DNA of 6,928 nt. It comes from Anaerolineae bacterium. Lineage in GTDB: Bacteria; Chloroflexota; Anaerolineae; 4572-78; J111. Location: positions 1-6,928 of the forward strand of contig JAGRBY010000384.1 in assembly GCA_020433835.1 (NCBI GenBank), written 5' to 3'. Numbering within the stretch: position 1 is the first letter of the stretch; each line of letters starts with the position of its first letter. A program made the position numbers and the translations under genes. This document shows, piece after piece, positions 1 through 6,507 of this stretch. Under the pieces are notes generated by a model. That model did no database searches and was not told the origin of the DNA. It saw nothing but the letters and a program-made list of their open reading frames with translations.

Positions 1-282
1 GAAGAAAAGCTTAACATCGAAGTCGATGCGGCGCGTGATATTCATGTGAAGGTTCTGCCGCGTGAAGAAGCCTTTCAAATTCCCGATCTTATTCGTACCA
101 AAATCAACCTGCTGCCGGAAGGTATTACCGAAGTCCGCACGGTCGAAATCGAGGGCTTGGATCTGCAAGCCGATGGCGGCACCCACGTTGCCAATACACG
201 CGAGGTGGGTAAGATTAAAGTAGTTGGGTATAAGAGTAAGGGCAAGATTAATAAACGCATTCAACTTGAGATTGTGGATTAA
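1..282 (+). CDS. Alanyl-tRNA editing protein, AlaX type (C-terminal part; 5' end outside window)
   Basis: The reading frame is open from base 1 to the TAA at 280-282 and gives the last 93 residues of a protein that starts upstream. It matches the C-terminal half of the tRNA-editing (second additional) domain shared by AlaRS, ThrRS and free-standing AlaX proteins. The landmark is DGGTHVANTREVG around residues 58-70, followed by a K/G-rich turn (KSKGKINKR) and a final beta strand. AlaX enzymes hydrolyse Ser-tRNA(Ala) or Gly-tRNA(Ala) in the cytoplasm, using a zinc site made of HxxxH and CxxxH. Here the position of the Cys in CxxxH is Asp (GAT at 172-174), while the following His (184-186) is kept. 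Catalytic HxxxH would lie upstream and cannot be checked. The gene ends 27 bases before ileS, suggesting cotranscription. The family call is firm; the AlaX subtype is not resolved. An in-frame GTG at 46 is internal and not a credible start. Confidence 0.85.
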   Translation, partial: EEKLNIEVDAARDIHVKVLPREEAFQIPDLIRTKINLLPEGITEVRTVEIEGLDLQADGGTHVANTREVGKIKVVGYKSKGKINKRIQLEIVD

Positions 283-295
283 ACTGAAAATTATT

Positions 296-301
296 AAGAG
301 G
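296..301 (+). promoter_or_regulatory. Ribosome binding site of ileS
   Basis: AAGAGG lies 8 bases before the ATG at 310. A second in-frame ATG at 322 would sit 20 bases from this site, so the spacing favours 310 as the start. Confidence 0.6.
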
Positions 302-309
302 CACACCTT

Positions 310-3300
310 ATGAAAGAAACAATGGCCTATTTCAAACCGGCCTCCCCGGAAGTTAACTTTTCAAAACTCGATGAGACGGTTTTGAATTTTTGGGATGAAA
401 ATAACACCTTTGAACGCAGCGTCGAGCGGCGACCGGTCGAAAATTCATATGTGTTCTACGATGGCCCGCCTTTTGCCACCGGTCTGCCCCACTACGGCCA
501 CATTATGACCAGCATCATCAAAGACGTGGTGCCGCGCTTCTTTACTATGAAAGGCAAGCGCGTCGAGCGTCGCTTTGGCTGGGACTGCCACGGCGTGCCG
601 GTCGAGTTTGAGCTGGAAAAAGAGATAGGCCTCAATGGCCGGGCCGACATCTTGGAGATGGGCATCGGCAACTTCAACGAGGCTTGCCGGGGTATTGTAC
701 TGCGCTACACCCGTGAGTGGCAGGAGGTCATCACCCGCATTGGCCGCTGGGTTGACTTTGTAAACGATTACAAGACCATGAATCCGGACTACATGGAAAC
801 CGTTTGGTGGGTCTTCAAAACACTATACGACAAAGGACTGATCTACGAAGATTACAAGGTCGTTCACTATTCGTGGCGGCTGTCAACGCCGTACTCCAAC
901 TTTGAGGCGACGCTGGATGATGCCTACCGCATGCGGCAGGACCCATCGGTGGTGGTCACGTTCAAGCTTGATGACGAAGATACCAAAGTTTTGGCCTGGA
1001 CGACCACCCCCTGGACACTGCCTTCCAATATGGCGCTGGCCGTCAGCCCGGAGATCACCTACGCCAAGATCAAAAATGGCGACGGCACAACCTACGTATT
1101 AGCCAAAAGCTTGGTCGAGCAACACTTTAAAGAGGGCGAGTATGAAACGTTGGCCGAATTCAGCGGCAGCGAACTCGTTGGCAAGAGCTATCAGCCGCTG
1201 CTGCCCTATTTTGCCGACAAGAAGAGCGAAGGCTCGTTCCGCATTCTCAGCGCCGATTTTGTCTCGGATGAAGATGGCACGGGTATCGTTCACATCGCGC
1301 CGGCTTATGGTGAGGATGACTTCTTCCTGTCTCGCGCCAACGGTGTGCCGATGGTCAACCCGGTCAACGACACTGGCGACTTCGACACCACCGTGCCCGA
1401 TTTCGCCGGGATGAACGTTTTCGACGCCAACCGGCCCATCATCCAAAAACTTAAAGCCGATGGGCTACTTCACTCACAAAAAACCATCGACCACAGCTAC
1501 CCGCACGACTGGCGCACCGATACGCCGCTGATCTATCGCGCCATTCCGTCGTGGTACGTGGATGTGACCAAATTTAAGAAAGATATGCTGGCCGCCAACC
1601 AGGAGATCAACTGGTACCCGCCGCATGTTAAAAATGGCGCATTCGGCAACTGGCTGGAAGGCGCACGCGATTGGGCCATTTCGCGCAACCGTTTCTGGGG
1701 CGCACCGATCCCGGTCTGGCGCTGCACCGCCGATGATTGTACCGCCGAGGTTGTGGTTGGCAGTGTGGATGAGTTGAAGGCGCTGTCGGGCATCGAGGAA
1801 CTGACCGATCTGCACAGCCATTATGTCGATAAAATCACCTTCCCCTGCGCCGACTGTGGCGCGGAGATGCGGCGCATCCCGGAGGTGCTCGACTGCTGGT
1901 TTGAGTCCGGCTCGATGCCGTATGGCCAGATTCACTACCCGTTTGAGAACAAAGATTGGTTCCAGGAAAATTTCCCGGCTGACTTCATCGTCGAGTATAT
2001 CGGCCAGACGCGGGGTTGGTTCTATACGTTGGTGGTGTTGAGTGCGGCGCTGTTCAACTGCCCGCCGTTTAAGAACGCTATCGCCCACGGTATTTTGTTA
2101 GGTGAAGATGGCCGCAAGATGAGCAAGCGGCTGCGTAACTATCCTGATGTCGATGAAACCATCGCCAAATATGGGGCCGATGCGCTGCGGCTGTACCTGA
2201 TGGGCCACCCGGTTATCGACGGTAACGACAGCAGCATCGAAGGCGCGGGTATCAGCGAGATGCTGCGCCGCTTCGTCATCCCGGTTTGGAACGCCTTCAG
2301 CTTCCTGACCCGCTACGCCGAGATCGACCAGTGGCAGCCGGTCACCGGCTTTGCCGATGCGCCGGACGTAACCGAGCCAACGTTCAGCGATCTCGACCGC
2401 TGGATTCGGTCGCGCACCTACGCGCTGACCTACGAGGTGGACGAAGCGCTGAGCGGCTACCGGCTGCGCGAGGCGGTCGGGCGGCTGCTCGATTACATCG
2501 ATGACCTGAATAACTGGTATATCCGCCGTTCACGGGATCGTTTCTGGCAGGCCGAAAAAGATGGTGACAAATTGGCTGCCTACCAAACCCTGCACGAAGT
2601 GATGGTCTTGTTGTGTCAGGTGGCTTCGCCGCTGGCACCGTTTTTCACCGAGTTGATGTACAAAAACCTGACCGGCAATGAGTCGGTTCACCTGACCGAC
2701 TGGCCGATGCCCGACAAATCGGTCATCGATGAGGAACTCAACGCCAAAATGGCCGAGGTGCGACAGATTGCTTCGTTGGGGCTGGCAGCGCGGGCCAAGG
2801 TTAACATTAAGGTTCGCCAGCCGCTCAGCAAAGTGACGGTGCGCAACAATCATCAACTCGGCCCGGTCGATATCGAGCTGATCAAGGACGAGCTAAATGT
2901 CAAAGCTGTTGAGCTGCGCGACGACGTTAGCGAATACACCGAAGCCATCGCCAAGCCGAACGCCCGCGTCATTGGGCCGCAGTTCGGCAAGGAGACGCCG
3001 CAAATTATGAAGGCGGTCAAATCGAACAACTTCGAGGCGCTGCCCGACGGTAGCTACAAGGTAGCCGGTAACGACGCCTGGATTTTGGACGCCGATGTGA
3101 TCAACGTCCACTTTGAGGGCAAAGACGGCTTCGCCTGCGAAACCCTGCGTGATCTGGTGGTGGTGCTCGATGTCCACGTTACGCCGGAGCTTGAGCGTGA
3201 AGGGCTGGCTCGCGACCTGGTGCGCCAAGTTCAAACCCTGCGCAAGGAAGCGGACTACAAACTCGATGACCGTATTACTGTTGGTTTTATGACCAGCGAC

Positions 3301-3453
3301 GAATCGCTGCAAGCCATCATCAACGAGTTCGGTGCTTACATTCGCAGTGAGACGCTAGCTAAATCGCTGCTGACGGAGTCGGCTGATGATTGGGATTTAA
3401 CCAAAGAAGTGACCGTTGGTGATGTCACGCTGAATATTGGCGTCAAGCGATAG
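310..3453 (+). CDS. ileS: Isoleucyl-tRNA synthetase, type 2 (eukaryote/archaea-like)
   Basis: A complete class I synthetase of 1047 residues, the usual length for this enzyme, which charges tRNA(Ile) with isoleucine at the cost of ATP. The Rossmann domain carries the HIGH motif as HYGH (61-64) in the context GPPFATGLP, and the KMSKS loop as KMSKR (603-607) followed by LRNYPD; both contexts are characteristic of the type 2 enzymes. The inserted CP1 editing domain shows TTTPWT (231-236) and GTGIVHIAPAYGEDD (323-337), the pocket that hydrolyses Val-tRNA(Ile). DWAISRNRFWG (454-464) marks the return to the catalytic fold. Two cysteine pairs, C472/C477 and C513/C516, look like an internal zinc-binding site. 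The anticodon-binding helical domain contains NWYIRRSRDRFW (735-746), and a long C-terminal region with EREGLARDLVRQVQ closes the protein. Type 2 enzymes as a group tolerate mupirocin better than type 1. The HxGH order is canonical, unlike the swapped GxHH variants reported in hyper-resistant forms. No key residue appears missing. Confidence 0.97.
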   Translation: MKETMAYFKPASPEVNFSKLDETVLNFWDENNTFERSVERRPVENSYVFYDGPPFATGLPHYGHIMTSIIKDVVPRFFTMKGKRVERRFGWDCHGVPVEFELEKEIGLNGRADILEMGIGNFNEACRGIVLRYTREWQEVITRIGRWVDFVNDYKTMNPDYMETVWWVFKTLYDKGLIYEDYKVVHYSWRLSTPYSNFEATLDDAYRMRQDPSVVVTFKLDDEDTKVLAWTTTPWTLPSNMALAVSPEITYAKIKNGDGTTYVLAKSLVEQHFKEGEYETLAEFSGSELVGKSYQPLLPYFADKKSEGSFRILSADFVSDEDGTGIVHIAPAYGEDDFFLSRANGVPMVNPVNDTGDFDTTVPDFAGMNVFDANRPIIQKLKADGLLHSQKTIDHSYPHDWRTDTPLIYRAIPSWYVDVTKFKKDMLAANQEINWYPPHVKNGAFGNWLEGARDWAISRNRFWGAPIPVWRCTADDCTAEVVVGSVDELKALSGIEELTDLHSHYVDKITFPCADCGAEMRRIPEVLDCWFESGSMPYGQIHYPFENKDWFQENFPADFIVEYIGQTRGWFYTLVVLSAALFNCPPFKNAIAHGILLGEDGRKMSKRLRNYPDVDETIAKYGADALRLYLMGHPVIDGNDSSIEGAGISEMLRRFVIPVWNAFSFLTRYAEIDQWQPVTGFADAPDVTEPTFSDLDRWIRSRTYALTYEVDEALSGYRLREAVGRLLDYIDDLNNWYIRRSRDRFWQAEKDGDKLAAYQTLHEVMVLLCQVASPLAPFFTELMYKNLTGNESVHLTDWPMPDKSVIDEELNAKMAEVRQIASLGLAARAKVNIKVRQPLSKVTVRNNHQLGPVDIELIKDELNVKAVELRDDVSEYTEAIAKPNARVIGPQFGKETPQIMKAVKSNNFEALPDGSYKVAGNDAWILDADVINVHFEGKDGFACETLRDLVVVLDVHVTPELEREGLARDLVRQVQTLRKEADYKLDDRITVGFMTSDESLQAIINEFGAYIRSETLAKSLLTESADDWDLTKEVTVGDVTLNIGVKR

Positions 3454-3543
3454 ACGGTGACCTACTGCAACCCACACTTTATGTTCCACATCCTGCATTC
3501 TATGGGCGTAGGATGTGGAACATAGGTGTGAGGTAATCGCCGT
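3454..3543 (+). repeat. 90-base nested inverted repeat directly after the ileS stop codon; possible terminator
   Basis: The core is a perfect 15-bp inverted repeat, TATGTTCCACATCCT (3480-3494) against AGGATGTGGAACATA (3510-3524), around a 15-base loop. Outside it CACAC (3473-3477) pairs with GTGTG (3526-3530), ACCT (3460-3463) with AGGT (3531-3534), and ACGG (3454-3457) with CCGT (3540-3543), about 28 paired positions in all with small bulges. The structure begins at the first base after the stop codon. T-rich sequence follows only loosely (ATTTTAATCTTTAACG, then seven T at 3561-3567), so it is not a textbook intrinsic terminator, although it could end transcription or protect the ileS mRNA 3' end. 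Its size and near-complete symmetry also fit a small non-coding mobile element of the MITE or REP kind. Which of these applies cannot be told from one copy. Confidence 0.7.
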
Positions 3544-3755
3544 ATTTTAATCTTTAACGCTTTTTTTATAGCGTCCCTTTATCCTCATGAACCCCTGACG
3601 TCAGACAACTCCCCAGAGATGGAACTGTTTTTCACGTTGCTATCGTTGCCTCGAACCTGGTTCTTTCCTCTGCCCCATTAACCCCATCATATACGAATCA
3701 TCACATCCAAAGCCATTTTAGATGGTGACCTTGCGTTGAACTCATACCTATTCAG
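3544..3755. other. Gene-free AT-rich spacer
   Basis: No reading frame with a plausible start and ribosome binding site was found here on either strand. The stretch holds a short hairpin, ACGCT (3557-3561) with AGCGT (3570-3574), whose loop is mostly T, and a 10-base perfect palindrome CTGACGTCAG (3595-3604). Together with the preceding 90-base inverted repeat it makes a spacer of about 300 bases behind ileS. The composition is clearly richer in A and T than ileS. No convincing paired -35/-10 promoter was seen. Confidence 0.5.
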
Positions 3756-4025
3756 ATGGTTGTCTTTGCCTTTGTATGGTTCCAAGAGGCAATTTTTTTC
3801 ATTTTGGCTATCTTGTCGTGGTTTCCTTACAGACGGTCATACTTAAATTTGTTTAAAATAGTTAGAGGCTTAGCACAATATATTGAGCATTATGAGCTAC
3901 TGGTTCATCGTGCCCCAGGGGAGGATGTAATGATCGATTCAAAATCAGGCAAATTTGCAGGCTATGTAGCCAGGATTTTTCAAATCCTGCATAGGTATCG
4001 TAAATTCGATATGAGCAGTAATTAG
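3756..4025 (+). CDS. Doubtful small membrane protein, 89 codons, function unknown
   Basis: The frame would encode 89 residues with one strongly hydrophobic N-terminal segment (about residues 3-23), then an aromatic and basic stretch (WFPYRRSY), and a mostly helical, basic C-terminal part. I do not recognise it. In favour: it ends exactly where the ribosome binding site of the next gene begins (TAG at 4023-4025 overlaps AGGAG at 4024-4028), the arrangement expected of translationally coupled genes. Against: no Shine-Dalgarno sequence precedes the ATG at 3756, and a compact palindrome (3971-3989) sits inside the frame. An in-frame ATG at 3930 does have GGGGAGG a few bases upstream, but would give only 31 residues. 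It may be a genuine small gene, a decayed remnant, or a chance frame in leader DNA. Confidence 0.3.
   Translation: MVVFAFVWFQEAIFFILAILSWFPYRRSYLNLFKIVRGLAQYIEHYELLVHRAPGEDVMIDSKSGKFAGYVARIFQILHRYRKFDMSSN
3971..3989. repeat. Compact perfect hairpin, 8-bp stem and 3-base loop
   Basis: CAGGATTT (3971-3978) and AAATCCTG (3982-3989) are exact reverse complements around the loop TTC. No T-run follows on the + strand, so it is not an intrinsic terminator. It lies about 45 bases upstream of the membrane-protein start at 4036, within the doubtful 89-codon frame. It could be a REP-like palindrome, a protein-binding operator, or an mRNA structure in the leader of the next gene. Confidence 0.55.
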
Positions 4026-4028
4026 GAG
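4024..4028 (+). promoter_or_regulatory. Ribosome binding site of the membrane-protein gene at 4036
   Basis: AGGAG with 7 bases to the ATG at 4036, a strong and well-placed site. It shares its first two bases with the stop codon of the preceding small frame. Confidence 0.7.
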
Positions 4029-4035
4029 TAATCTC

Positions 4036-4548
4036 ATGAAACGTTCTCCTTTGCGAGTGGGTTTTTTTCTGGGATTGCTGACTGTAATACCTGTTCTCTT
4101 TCTTACGTATCTGGGCAATCGATGGGCTGATTTTCCGTTTGTTCCCTTTCATCTGTTTGATTTTGCCACGTATATTCTACCTCCTTCTGTTGTGGACTTT
4201 GGTGTTGAGACTGTCGTTGGAATAGCGTCGCTGTTCAATCTCAACCCACTTGCTGATGTGGTTAAGTGGGTAGGGCATATTATGGCTATTTTCGCGTTTG
4301 CCTGTATCGGTGGCGTGTTTGGAGTCATTTCAGCGGTAATCAATAGCTGGACCTTTGTCATGAAAATGCCCTGGATTGGCCTTTTGTTTGGGGTGGTTGA
4401 ACTGCTTCCGTTTGCTTATGTGGAAACGTATCACGGTTTTCCGACATCAGGGTCAACGGTAAATCTCATTTGGTTTACGGTTATTTTTGCCAGTTGGGGG
4501 TTGATACTGGGCTGGTTGTTACAAGAAATCGCCAGGTCTGAGGCTTAG
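4036..4548 (+). CDS. Four-helix membrane protein resembling the membrane part of Chloroflexota molybdopterin (sulfite oxidase-like) oxidoreductases
   Basis: A 170-residue integral membrane protein. Hydrophobic segments lie at about 7-27, 79-103, 111-129 and 142-163. Between the first two is an extracytoplasmic-looking loop with FVPFHLFDFATYILPPSVVD (35-54) and a following segment, FGVETVVGIASLFNLNP (55-71). From memory, this loop matches the N-terminal region of membrane-anchored sulfite-oxidase-family proteins in Chloroflexota, which read like PFVPFDLFDW, then a LPG motif, FGIDTMV and LNLG, and then continue into a soluble molybdopterin domain. Here the protein stops after the fourth helix, and no molybdopterin domain follows in any frame. 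The strong RBS at 4024-4028 supports the start. It may be a stand-alone membrane subunit or paralogue. That it is a membrane protein is near certain; the family link is an inference, and no activity can be assigned. Confidence 0.85.
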   Translation: MKRSPLRVGFFLGLLTVIPVLFLTYLGNRWADFPFVPFHLFDFATYILPPSVVDFGVETVVGIASLFNLNPLADVVKWVGHIMAIFAFACIGGVFGVISAVINSWTFVMKMPWIGLLFGVVELLPFAYVETYHGFPTSGSTVNLIWFTVIFASWGLILGWLLQEIARSEA

Positions 4549-4585
4549 CCGTATAGCTTACCGGCTGCTGTTTGACCTAAGCCTC
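4540..4585. repeat. Inverted repeat overlapping the stop codon of the membrane-protein gene
   Basis: GAGGCTTAG (4540-4548, containing the TAG stop) is an exact reverse complement of CTAAGCCTC (4577-4585), separated by 28 bases that can form a smaller CCG/CGG stem (4549-4551 with 4562-4564). The sequence after it is A-rich rather than T-rich on the + strand, so a standard intrinsic terminator is not supported. It may still be a 3' mRNA structure; chance is not excluded. Confidence 0.35.
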
Positions 4586-4717
4586 GAAAATTGAATAAAA
4601 TTATCGACATCATGAAGTAATTCGGGTAAACTCATAAGTAACACCTTTCATTTACTATTTATCCAACTTAGTTTGTCAGGTAATTTCTATCCACGATCTT
4701 GCTACTGGAACTTCTGG

Positions 4718-4722
4718 AAGGA
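4718..4722 (+). promoter_or_regulatory. Ribosome binding site fixing the start of the HAMP gene at 4733
   Basis: AAGGA within GGAAGGAAC, 10 bases before the ATG at 4733. The frame is open further upstream to a TTG at 4673, but that start has no Shine-Dalgarno sequence and would put a 20-residue polar and aromatic extension in front of the first membrane helix. Confidence 0.65.
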
Positions 4723-4732
4723 ACAAGTTACC

Positions 4733-5749
4733 ATGAGTGTTCGTTTAAAAATCGTACTAAGCTATCTAATCCTTATCCTTATTTTCATTGGTTTAGGAAC
4801 CTATATTATCTATTCCGAACGGTACATTGCTGCTCAAATGGCGCTGTTAGACAAACAGTTTGATCAAACAGCGCTTGGCGGCACAGAGTTGGATAAGGCG
4901 GAGGACCTTGTTAAGGATTTGCTTACCACCCGCTTGACGCTTCATGAGCTACTTTTAGATGAGCCTGGTGCCTCTCAGGATTTTCAAAAAAGCGGCGAGC
5001 ATTTTGATACGCATTATGATGAATTGGTGGCTGTGTATGAAAGGTATGTCGCTTCTGCATCTGAAGGTACTGATGCGCGGTTGACCGAAATTGAGGCGAA
5101 CCGTTTGCAATTGGAAGCTATCGCCCAGGGTCAGATACATTTTCAAGAAGATACTGCGGATGTGGTCAATTTGATAAATGAGGGCAAGCGCGATCAGGCG
5201 AAAGCGATGCTGGATGAAGACGTTGAGCCTGAACTGATTGGCCTGAATGAACAGGTGTTTGACTTTGAAGAAACTGTTGAGCAGCAGATGGAGCAGGCTA
5301 ATGAGGCCTTTGATGAGGCTATTCATGCGGTTGAGCAGCGGGTTGCTTGGCTGCGCCTGATTACCATGACGTTGATTGGGGTAAGTATCTTCATCGCTGT
5401 AGGTCTGAGCGCCTGGATTGGCAAACTGATTACCGACCCGGTCAATGCGCTGTCTCTAACGGCCGAGTCAATTGAACAAGGTGCGTATGAGTTGAAGCGC
5501 CTGCCGCCGTTGGTTGAACGTCAAGACGAATTTGGGATATTGGCCCGTGTGTTTCAACGGATGGCGAGTGAAATTCATACCCGCGAGCAAAACTTAAAAC
5601 AACAGATCCAACAACTCTATATCAAGATTGATCGTAAGAAGAAAGAAGAGCAAGTGGCTGAGATTACCGAAACCGATTTCTTTCAATCGCTCGAAGCCAA
5701 AGCCTCGCAATTCCGCAAGCGTGCATCCCGATCAAATTCTAATAGCTAA
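4733..5749 (+). CDS. Two-TM HAMP-domain membrane sensor without an output domain
   Basis: A 338-residue protein with chemoreceptor-like topology. A first membrane helix (about 7-27) is preceded by a short basic start (MSVRLK). It is followed by an acidic, Glu/Gln-rich, fully helical extracytoplasmic region (28-206) that resembles a four-helix-bundle sensor domain, then a second membrane helix (207-229). A HAMP domain follows (about 230-282), with the conserved proline in ITDPVNAL (P236) and DEFGILARVFQRMASEI (265-281). HAMP domains normally pass a signal to a kinase, cyclase or methyl-accepting domain, but here only a 56-residue tail remains. That tail is a charged coiled coil (QQIQQLYIKIDRKKKEEQ) followed by EITETDFFQSLEAKASQFRKR (310-330) and a Ser/Asn end. 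From memory, similar EITETDYFQ tails close many HAMP, cyclase and cyclic-nucleotide-binding proteins in Cyanobacteria and Chloroflexota, so the protein is probably complete rather than truncated. Ligand and partner are unknown. Confidence 0.88.
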   Translation: MSVRLKIVLSYLILILIFIGLGTYIIYSERYIAAQMALLDKQFDQTALGGTELDKAEDLVKDLLTTRLTLHELLLDEPGASQDFQKSGEHFDTHYDELVAVYERYVASASEGTDARLTEIEANRLQLEAIAQGQIHFQEDTADVVNLINEGKRDQAKAMLDEDVEPELIGLNEQVFDFEETVEQQMEQANEAFDEAIHAVEQRVAWLRLITMTLIGVSIFIAVGLSAWIGKLITDPVNALSLTAESIEQGAYELKRLPPLVERQDEFGILARVFQRMASEIHTREQNLKQQIQQLYIKIDRKKKEEQVAEITETDFFQSLEAKASQFRKRASRSNSNS

Positions 5750-5854
5750 TCTTGTGGGCTGTCTCCATGTTAGCCGTCGGTTATCTCTCCCCATCAAAAC
5801 TATCATGATGTTTACAAAAGTTAGATAAACCTTTTATTTTTTGAAAATCCCATT

Positions 5855-5860
5855 TATAAT
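5855..5860 (+). promoter_or_regulatory. Candidate -10 box upstream of the 5950 gene
   Basis: TATAAT occurs in an AT-rich 200-base spacer, about 90 bases before the start at 5950. No good -35 box lies at the normal 16-18-base spacing; TTGAAA at 5841-5846 is only 8 bases away. In DNA this AT-rich the match may be chance, but the spacer is a sensible place for a promoter of the 5950-6928 gene pair. Confidence 0.22.
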
Positions 5861-5949
5861 TGAGAAATACAGGCTTTAAAACAATCTAATATATTCCATT
5901 ATCTCTAACCCACTCGAATTTCAAAAACCTTTCTCAACAGGAGCTGAAC

Positions 5950-6483
5950 ATGATCTCGTATATTACCCAAAAACACGTCGCCGACACCATGGATGAAGTA
6001 GCGCACACTCCCCCGGATGATGCTAGTTACGTTACCGATAAGATGATGGAAGAACAGCCTGTTCTTGTGGAGTATTTGTATCGACTGGATGACCTGCCTT
6101 TTGATCTGGAAGAGACGGTTCATTTTAGCGATGCTGAACGTGATTATATCTTTTACATTTGTATCGTTGTTTGGAAAGCCCTATCAGAAAGTGCTCGTCC
6201 CACTCCCCGAGTGACGTGGAGCGATCTTTATTCGGTCATCGCCGACTATGAGCATCAATTTGTCGAGATGGTGAAGCAGGGTCCCGGTTCCGCTACGGGT
6301 GCGGCGCTCCGATTTATTGAAGAGCATCCCGAACCGGAACTGCTGCGGTTTATAACTGATGCTATGCGCCCTCGCCCAGATGATCCCAACTTTCCTCCTA
6401 TCCGTCCCGAATACCATTCCATCGCGACCATGGTTTTTCAAATAGTTTTAACAGCGATGCTGGGTAACAGTAATCACAATTAA
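5950..6483 (+). CDS. Hypothetical soluble helical protein, 177 residues, family not recognised
   Basis: Supported as a gene by a strong RBS (AGGAG at 5939-5943, 6 bases before the ATG), protein-like composition, and a close downstream neighbour. I do not recognise the family. There is no signal peptide or clear membrane helix; the hydrophobic stretch IFYICIVVWKAL (67-78) is too short and is probably a buried helix. The N-terminal half is acidic, with a PVLVEYLYRLDDLPFDLEE region (37-55) followed by FSDAERDYIFYI (59-70). The C-terminal half has a proline-rich turn (MRPRPDDPNFPPIRPEY, 139-155) and a last hydrophobic helix (157-171). No catalytic or metal-binding motif stands out. The stop is 24 bases before the YbaK-type gene, so the two are probably cotranscribed; a shared role is possible but nothing in the protein shows it. 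Confidence 0.8.
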   Translation: MISYITQKHVADTMDEVAHTPPDDASYVTDKMMEEQPVLVEYLYRLDDLPFDLEETVHFSDAERDYIFYICIVVWKALSESARPTPRVTWSDLYSVIADYEHQFVEMVKQGPGSATGAALRFIEEHPEPELLRFITDAMRPRPDDPNFPPIRPEYHSIATMVFQIVLTAMLGNSNHN

Positions 6484-6507
6484 TTCGAAACGAGGTTTCA
6501 CAAATTT

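Noticed and set aside
1099..3312. Several long open frames on the minus strand and in other + frames inside ileS, up to about 200 codons
   Set aside because: They are shadows of a strongly coding, GC-rich gene whose motifs fix the true frame. Their translations are rich in Arg, Ala and Pro and match no family I know.
3595..3604. CTGACGTCAG perfect palindrome as an operator
   Set aside because: Ten bases of symmetry occur by chance often enough, there is no second copy in the window, and no nearby promoter or regulator gene supports it.
3454..3731. Direct repeat GGTGACCT at about 3456-3463 and 3724-3731 as ends of an inserted element
   Set aside because: Only 8 bases match, with no further similarity on either side; chance is likely over this distance.
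3862..4361. Minus-strand frames opposite the membrane-protein gene and its leader
   Set aside because: They lack ribosome binding sites and have low-complexity composition expected from the complement of hydrophobic codons.
4540..4585. Intrinsic terminator behind the membrane-protein gene
   Set aside because: The 9-bp stem is exact, but the 28-base loop is long and no T-run follows, so it is listed only as an inverted repeat.
5841..5860. TTGAAA plus TATAAT as a complete sigma-70 promoter
   Set aside because: The gap between the boxes is 8 bases, far below the usual 16-18, so only the -10 box is kept as a weak candidate.
6487..6499. GAAAC-GAG-GTTTC hairpin covering the ribosome binding site of the YbaK-type gene as a translational switch
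   Set aside because: A 5-bp stem made mostly of A-T pairs is too weak to infer regulation.
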